Below, in pieces: positions 57,532 to 64,000 of a DNA stretch of 64,000 nucleotides. The notes beneath the pieces were generated by a model. That model was not told where the DNA came from, searched no databases, and saw only the letters and a list, made by a program, of their open reading frames with translations. Position 1 is the stretch's first letter. Each line of letters starts with the position of its first letter. This DNA comes from Aliarcobacter cryaerophilus (GTDB lineage Bacteria; Campylobacterota; Campylobacteria; Campylobacterales; Arcobacteraceae). The stretch covers positions 1 to 64,000 of the forward strand of contig NZ_CP060694.1 in the NCBI RefSeq assembly GCF_014352935.1, in the 5' to 3' direction. Position numbers and translations under genes: made by a program.

Positions 57532-58139
57532 TAGTTTCCTCTACTACCTGGTTTAATAGCAACACTACCATCTTTGCAAAGTGGACAGTTATCTGGACTA
57601 TACATCTCAAATGCAAAATCTGCTAATGCAAAAAGTGGTTTATCAAGTGGCAGTTTACAGTTATCTTTTCTTGATAATTCACTTCCTACTCTTTGACAAA
57701 AACCTCTATTTGCTAAAGCTGCATAAGCCACAACTTCACCACCACCTTTTACGATTTCTCTTGCTGCTTCTAAAGCACTTCCACCAGTTGTAATAATATC
57801 TTCACAAACAAGATATTTTTCACCAGGTTTTACTTCAAAACCTCTTCGTATAGTCATCTCACCATCAGCTCTTTCTGCAAAGATAAATCTTACATCCAAA
57901 GCAGTTGCAAGTGCAAATCCAGCTATTAATCCCCCAAGTGCAGGAGCACAAACTGCATCAATTTTAATTCCTGATTTTTTAATTTCAACAGCTAAAGCTT
58001 CTGCAAGAAGTTTAGCAGTTTTTGGATCTTCTAAAACTTTTGCACTTTGAAGATAAAATTGTGAATGGTTACCGCTACTTAGTTTAAAGTGACCTTCTAA
58101 TAAGGCATTAGCATCTTTATATATTTGTTCTATATTCAT
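57531..58139 (-). CDS. pyrE: Orotate phosphoribosyltransferase
   Basis: PyrE makes orotidine 5'-phosphate from orotate and PRPP in pyrimidine synthesis. The 202-residue protein has the PRPP-binding motif [19 protein letters not shown] near residues 111-129 and the hood region [18 protein letters not shown] Cys pair near the end (CPLCKDG) is a feature of Campylobacterota-type PyrE. The gene follows frr by 2 bases and overlaps the RDD gene by one base. Confidence 0.95.
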   Translation of the reverse strand: MNIEQIYKDANALLEGHFKLSSGNHSQFYLQSAKVLEDPKTAKLLAEALAVEIKKSGIKIDAVCAPALGGLIAGFALATALDVRFIFAERADGEMTIRRGFEVKPGEKYLVCEDIITTGGSALEAAREIVKGGGEVVAYAALANRGFCQRVGSELSRKDNCKLPLDKPLFALADFAFEMYSPDNCPLCKDGSVAIKPGSRGN

Positions 58140-58141
58140 AA

Positions 58142-58699
58142 TTAAACCGTTAAAATCTCTTTCTCTTTTGTTTTTAAAGTTTCATCCGCTTTTGCAACAA
58201 AACCATCAGTTATTTTTTGTACTTCATCTTGAGCTTTTTTACTATCATCTTCTGTTATAAGTTTATCTTTTAGAAGATTTTTTATCTTTGTATTTGAGTT
58301 TTGTCTAATATTTCTAATAGCAACTTTTGCATTGTCCGTCATAACTTTTGCTTGCTTTGCAGTCTCTTGTCTTTGTTCAACTGTCATAGGAGGGAAGAAT
58401 AGTTTAATTACTTCACCGTTGTTATTTGGATTTACTCCAATATTTGCTGTTTGGATAGCTTTTTCAATTATTCCTAAAAGATTTTTTTCCCAAGGATTTA
58501 TTGTAATAGTTGTAGCATCTGTTGCTAATACAGAACCAACTTGACTTAAATCAGTCATTGTTCCATAGTAATCAACTTTGATATTATCTAAAATATTTAC
58601 ATTTACCTTACCAGTTCTAAGAGTTTTGTAATCTCTTCTTAAAGCCTCAATAGATTTCTCCATTTGCTCTTTTGTTTGTGAATAAACTTCTTCTAACAT
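58142..58699 (-). CDS. frr: Ribosome recycling factor
   Basis: RRF splits terminated ribosomes with EF-G. The 185-residue protein has the three-helix-bundle sequence and the conserved segments [50 protein letters not shown] and IRNIRQNSN. Length is normal. It lies 17 bases after secG. Confidence 0.97.
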   Translation of the reverse strand: MLEEVYSQTKEQMEKSIEALRRDYKTLRTGKVNVNILDNIKVDYYGTMTDLSQVGSVLATDATTITINPWEKNLLGIIEKAIQTANIGVNPNNNGEVIKLFFPPMTVEQRQETAKQAKVMTDNAKVAIRNIRQNSNTKIKNLLKDKLITEDDSKKAQDEVQKITDGFVAKADETLKTKEKEILTV

Positions 58700-58716
58700 A
58701 ATTATCTCCTCTAGAT

Positions 58717-59070
58717 TTATTTCTCAGGCACTGAAGCTGGAGCTTTTGGAGCTTCTGGCGCAGACGGTGTTGTTGAGTTTTGAGTTGATGGACTTGATGG
58801 TATTAAAGACTCGATTTTTACAGAGTCAATAGCACTTTTATTTCTCTCTTCATTATATGTATATCCTAGAAAAAGAGTGTTTAATACGAAAACAAGTCCT
58901 AAAGCCATTGTAGCTTTTGATAAAAAATTAGCAGGTCCTTTTGCACCAAAAAGTGATTCATTACTTCCGCTATAAGCTCCTAGACCAATACTAGAGCTTT
59001 TTTGAAGTAATACAACAATTACAATAAGCACTGCTAAAACAAATTGAACTATTAAAAGTGTAGATGTCAT
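58717..59070 (-). CDS. secG: Protein-export membrane protein SecG
   Basis: SecG is the small subunit of the SecYEG translocon. The 117-residue protein has two membrane segments ([27 protein letters not shown] and [23 protein letters not shown]) joined by the conserved [24 protein letters not shown] loop, then a Pro/Ala/Ser-rich C-terminal tail ([14 protein letters not shown]). It is the first gene of the minus-strand run. Confidence 0.95.
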   Translation of the reverse strand: MTSTLLIVQFVLAVLIVIVVLLQKSSSIGLGAYSGSNESLFGAKGPANFLSKATMALGLVFVLNTLFLGYTYNEERNKSAIDSVKIESLIPSSPSTQNSTTPSAPEAPKAPASVPEK

Positions 59071-59152
59071 AATCTATAATTCCTTTTTAAAAAATGGTGT
59101 CTATTTTATCTAAAACTTGTTAAAATAATGTTAAAAAAATTCAAAGAGATAA

Positions 59153-59845
59153 ATGGAACTTAAAAATCAATTCTCAAAATATGCAAAAGAGTATAAATCA
59201 TACAATATTATTCAGCAAATCTGTGCAAAATCTTTAATTCGAGAGCTTAAATCTAAACCAAAAAATATTTTGGAATTAGGTTGTGGAAGTGGACAAATTT
59301 TTTCAAATGTAGGTTGGGAGTTTGATAAATATTTAGCAATTGATGGTTCAAAACAGATGTGTGAACTTCATCCAAAAGCAGAAAATTTAATAGTAAAATG
59401 TCTAAATTTTGATAGTAATGAATTTTTTGACGAGATAAAAAACCAAAAATTTGATATGGTAATATCATCTTCAGCTCTTCAGTGGTCAAATGATTTAAAA
59501 AAAATAGTAGAAGAGCTAAGTAAAATTACTAGTGAAATAAATGTTGTTTTATTTACTTCAAATACTTTTAAAACAATTCAAAATATTACAAATCAAAAAT
59601 CTCCAATTTTGGATGAAAATACAATAAAAGATGCTTTTTCTAGCTATTTTCTTTGTGAATTTGAAACTATTTCTTATAAATTAGAGTTTGATAATAAAAA
59701 AGAGCTTTTTGATTATATTAAAAAATCAGGTGTTAGTGGAAAAAGTGAATTAAATTTTGAAAAGGCTAAAAAATTGTATAAAGAGTATAATTTAAACTAT
59801 TTAGAGTTTGAAGTTATTTTTGTTAAAACAATCTCTAAGTTATAG
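59153..59845 (+). CDS. BioC-like SAM-dependent methyltransferase
   Basis: The 230-residue protein has SAM motif I ILELGCGSGQIFSNVG near residues 39-54, motif II-type LAIDGSKQMCELHPKA and the SSSALQWSNDLKKIVEELSKI stretch that is typical of BioC (malonyl-ACP O-methyltransferase of biotin synthesis). The N-terminal KNQFSKYAKEYKSYNIIQQICAKSLI also fits BioC. No other biotin gene is nearby, so the call is by sequence only. It overlaps the convergent ThiD2-like gene by 49 bases. Confidence 0.75.
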   Translation: MELKNQFSKYAKEYKSYNIIQQICAKSLIRELKSKPKNILELGCGSGQIFSNVGWEFDKYLAIDGSKQMCELHPKAENLIVKCLNFDSNEFFDEIKNQKFDMVISSSALQWSNDLKKIVEELSKITSEINVVLFTSNTFKTIQNITNQKSPILDENTIKDAFSSYFLCEFETISYKLEFDNKKELFDYIKKSGVSGKSELNFEKAKKLYKEYNLNYLEFEVIFVKTISKL

Positions 59846-60201
59846 AGTTCATATCTAATATATTTAAAGTTCTCACTATCTTCTATTGATGATAATTTTG
59901 TAAGCTCCTCTAAAACCCTTGAACTCTCTTGAGCTCTTTTAAAGTTTGCTATTAAAATTGAGTTTAAATCTTCTCTATTTTGTTCACTTTTTATAGATTC
60001 TCTTAAAACATCATTTTCTACATCTCTAGTTTCAAGAAGTTCATAATAATTTTTAGTTCGTGCAATGTGTCTTAAACTTTTTAGCTTTGTAGAAATCTCT
60101 TTATTATTGTATATATATCTAAAAATATCTTCTACAACTCTAATTCCTTCTCTAAGTCGATTTAGATTTGCGTCAATTAGTCTTAAGTGATTTTTATTCA
60201 T
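59797..60201 (-). CDS. ThiD2-like (thiamine-phosphate synthase N-domain) protein
   Basis: The 134-residue helical protein matches the ThiD2-like domain often found at the N-terminus of ThiE in some bacteria (LRLIDANLNRLREGIRVVEDIFRYI, then LRHIARTKNYYELLETRDVENDVLRESIKSEQ). Stand-alone copies occur in Campylobacterota. A role in HMP-phosphate phosphorylation for thiamine synthesis is plausible from the family but unproven here. The 3' end overlaps the end of the BioC-like gene (59797-59845). Confidence 0.75.
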   Translation of the reverse strand: MNKNHLRLIDANLNRLREGIRVVEDIFRYIYNNKEISTKLKSLRHIARTKNYYELLETRDVENDVLRESIKSEQNREDLNSILIANFKRAQESSRVLEELTKLSSIEDSENFKYIRYELYNLEIVLTKITSNSK

Positions 60202-60211
60202 ATTGTAGAGT

Positions 60212-60237
60212 ATATATAGGGTGTGAACCCTATATAT
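60212..60237 (-). terminator. Hairpin just after the BAX-inhibitor-1 gene
   Basis: An 11-bp hairpin (ATATATAGGGT / ACCCTATATAT, loop GTGA) begins at the stop codon of the BI-1 family gene on the minus strand. There is no long T tract; it is a probable terminator or transcript-end stabiliser. Confidence 0.6.
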
Positions 60238-60935
60238 TATTCGTTGTTTTTCATAATTCCAAGAATTTGAAGAAGCGATATAAATAGATTAAAGAAATCT
60301 AAATATAGTGAAAGTGCAGCTTCAACTGGAGAGTCATAATTTCCTTTGATTATATTTTGTGTATCGTACAAAATAAATGCTGAGAAAAGTAAAGCTCCAA
60401 CACTTGCAATTACTAGTTGCATCATTGATGATTGGATGAATATATTTGATATACCAGCAACAATCATTATAATAAGTGCAATGAATAAGAATTTACCCAT
60501 AAAAGAGAAATCTTTTTTAGTTGTCATAGCAAACATTGAAATTCCACCAAATGCAATTGATGTCATTAAAAATGCTTGACCAACAATTGAAGCACCACCA
60601 GGCATCGCAAAAATTGAAGTTAATAACGGCGCAATTGTAAGACCTGTTATAAATGTAAATGCAAAAAGTACCGCTAAATTTACACCAGGAGTGTGTTTTA
60701 CTCTAGGAATTACAAAAAAGATAAGCCCTAATTCAATTGCAAATAAAACCCACATCATAGGACCTGCAATATAGTTTACAATTCCTAATCCAATATATGC
60801 TCCAGCAGTTGCTGCTAGAAGTGAACCAGCAAAAAGTTGATAAGTAGCTTTTAAAAAGCTCATTATATATGCTTGTTGTGATGATTCATTTGAGTAACTA
60901 TTTGTCTTATCTGTCAAATAATCTCTGTTGTACAT
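60237..60935 (-). CDS. BAX inhibitor-1 (YccA/YbhL) family membrane protein
   Basis: The 232-residue protein has seven predicted membrane segments and the UPF0005/BI-1 features: the early YQLFAGSLLAATAGAYIG, the TFITGLTIAPLLTSI stretch, and the late SAFILYDTQNIIKGNYDSPVEAALSLYLDFFNLFISLLQILG. These proteins are thought to leak calcium or modulate membrane proteases. It stands alone just before the rRNA operon, on the opposite strand. Confidence 0.93.
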   Translation of the reverse strand: MYNRDYLTDKTNSYSNESSQQAYIMSFLKATYQLFAGSLLAATAGAYIGLGIVNYIAGPMMWVLFAIELGLIFFVIPRVKHTPGVNLAVLFAFTFITGLTIAPLLTSIFAMPGGASIVGQAFLMTSIAFGGISMFAMTTKKDFSFMGKFLFIALIIMIVAGISNIFIQSSMMQLVIASVGALLFSAFILYDTQNIIKGNYDSPVEAALSLYLDFFNLFISLLQILGIMKNNE

Positions 60936-61357
60936 CTTCTTTCCTTTTATTATAGTTTGAAACTTTATTTATATAACACTACTTCAATGTTATATTAGGA
61001 CATTATAGTATATAAAATTGGTAAATAAAAGATTAATAAAATAAAATTCCCAAATTTAAGCCAACATTAATAAAAACCCCTTGACAAAAGAAAAAAAAGG
61101 CACTATAATTCCCGTCCAATTTGACCAGAGGGTTAAAATTAGAGTTCTTTAAAATATGTATGAAGTTTATAAGTAATCTTTGTAAACTAAATATAATGAT
61201 TGTTAAAAGTAAAAAAATTGAACAAGATATAAATATTGTAAAAGATATTTATTAACTTGTCTATAAATTTGAGTGATAATTTTGTAATTAAGTAATTAAA
61301 AACAAAAATGTCAGTTTCAACTACTACATAATGATTAAATAAGATTTAATCAATAAT
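60936..61357 (+). promoter_or_regulatory. rRNA operon promoter and leader
   Basis: The stretch before 16S contains no gene. It has a textbook sigma-70 promoter, TTGACA at 61081-61086 and TATAAT at 61104-61109 with a 17-base spacer, which suits the strongest promoter in the window. A boxA-like antitermination sequence, GTTCTTTAAAA, follows at 61144-61154. The leader to the 16S start is about 240 bases and A/T-rich. The first 120 bases belong to the divergent BI-1 gene promoter. Confidence 0.88.
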
Positions 61358-62875
<1,518 letters not shown>

Positions 62876-62999
62876 CAAAGAAATATTATTAAGATTTGTT
62901 TCTTAATATATAAATAAAAAGAAAAAAACTACTTTTAACAACATATATTTAGTTTGTAAAGATTATTTGAAGAACTACAAATAATTTATAGGTAAATAT

Positions 63000-63077
63000 G
63001 GGCCTATAGCTCAGCTGGCTAGAGCGCTCGACTGATAATCGTGAGGTCTCAGGGTTCAAGTCCTGATAGGCCCACCA
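63000..63077 (+). tRNA. tRNA-Ile (GAT anticodon)
   Basis: The acceptor stem GGGCCTA/TAGGCCC closes the cloverleaf. The D arm (GCTCAGCTGGCTAGAGC) and the anticodon arm with GAT (loop CTGATAA) are followed by the T arm GGTTCAAGTCC, and the encoded CCA ends at 63077. It lies in the 16S-23S spacer, as in many bacteria. Confidence 0.97.
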
Positions 63078-63081
63078 TCAT

Positions 63082-63157
63082 GGGGAATTAGCTCAGCTGG
63101 GAGAGCGCCTGCTTTGCACGCAGGAGGTCAGCGGTTCGATCCCGCTATTCTCCACCA
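63082..63157 (+). tRNA. tRNA-Ala (TGC anticodon)
   Basis: The acceptor stem GGGGAAT/ATTCTCC (one G-U pair), D arm GCTCAGCTGGGAGAGC, anticodon loop TTTGCAC with anticodon TGC, and T arm GGTTCGATCCC form a complete cloverleaf with encoded CCA at 63155-63157. Only 4 bases separate it from tRNA-Ile. Confidence 0.97.
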
Positions 63158-63496
63158 TATATACTATAAGAATAAAATTAGATATAAGCTTTTATATATA
63201 AGAGTTTATATCTGGTTTTAATCAGAAGCGTTACCTTGAAATAACTTTAGTTATTTTAAGTAATATGATATTTAAAAATATAATGTTAAAGTCTTTAAAA
63301 TTTTTTCGTAAAATTAAATAGTAATGTTTAATTTTAAATAAAAAAATTTCATATCTAAAATTTAATGTAAAAATTAAATTTAACTATAGATAACACAACT
63401 AACTTATTATAGTATGTACTTGTATATATGTTTAATAAGATAGTAGCCAAAGAATATTATCAAATTTAGAATAATTAGAAATAATTATTCTGGCAA
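63158..63496 (+). other. tRNA-Ala to 23S spacer with processing hairpins
   Basis: No gene is present. The A/T-rich spacer includes a hairpin AAATAACT-tt-AGTTATTT at 63239-63256, a boxA-like sequence GTCTTTAAAA at 63291-63300 resembling the leader boxA, and a 10-bp perfect stem AGAATAATTA/TAATTATTCT at 63468-63491 with a GAAA loop just before the 23S. The last is a likely processing or pairing element. Confidence 0.7.

Positions 63497-64000
<504 letters not shown>

Overview
The window reads as the start of a circular chromosome from an Arcobacter-group bacterium (Aliarcobacter/Arcobacter, Campylobacterota). It opens exactly at the dnaA start codon. The DNA is very AT-rich, the 16S gene has epsilonproteobacterial features, and the gene content (two chemoreceptors, APS-type sulfate assimilation, molybdate uptake with ModE, a LapA-type giant adhesin) fits that group. 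The assignment rests on gene content and general appearance, not on a database search.

Layout. 1-4860: dnaA, a short inter-gene segment with DnaA-box-like sites in an inverted repeat (a plausible oriC), dnaN and gyrB. 4857-7758: a flavoprotein, queF, a MerR-type DNA-binding protein, the SRP RNA gene on the minus strand, a DedA/YqaA-like membrane protein and a broken trmO remnant. 7770-12068 (minus): a molybdate operon, modE-modA-TOBE-modB-modC plus a methyltransferase, with a strong palindromic ModE-like box in front. A similar but weaker box precedes the divergent DUF4010 membrane protein at 12235. 13560-15755: a candidate structured RNA, then a LysR regulator divergent from an MFS transporter.

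15901-26271 is the dominant feature: a 3456-residue type I-secreted adhesin. It has an N-terminal retention module and a TAAG site of the LapG type, 14 almost perfectly identical 345-bp repeats, an unusual 18/19-residue RTX-like roll, and a LapA-like C-terminal secretion region. No LapD/LapG or type I secretion genes lie in the window. After it come a PIN/Phd toxin-antitoxin pair, an RND efflux operon (adaptor, pump, outer-membrane channel), two paralogous chemoreceptors, a HI0933-type flavoprotein and a cupin.

39110-46536 is a sulfur-assimilation block: metY-like, an Rrf2 regulator, cysK, a DUF2061 protein, an APS-reductase-type cysH, cysD, cysN, and a sulfite-reductase-like protein that lacks the expected iron-sulfur cysteines. 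A 348-bp spacer full of nested inverted repeats separates cysH from cysDN. 46559-60935 holds mostly ordinary genes: drug efflux, dps, gph, a ThDP enzyme paired with an aldehyde dehydrogenase, ung, a YgbA/CRP-like divergent pair suggesting nitrosative stress, yaaA, a ZntB-like transporter, the secG-frr-pyrE-RDD-MFS run, a BioC-like methyltransferase, a ThiD2-like protein and a BAX-inhibitor-1 family protein.

The window ends in an rRNA operon: a textbook sigma-70 promoter, 16S, tRNA-Ile(GAT), tRNA-Ala(TGC) and the first 504 bases of 23S. The best candidates for new biology are the homogenised adhesin repeats and its paired-turn roll, the cysteine-poor sulfite-reductase-like protein, the structured spacer before cysD, and the possible small RNA at 13570-13645.
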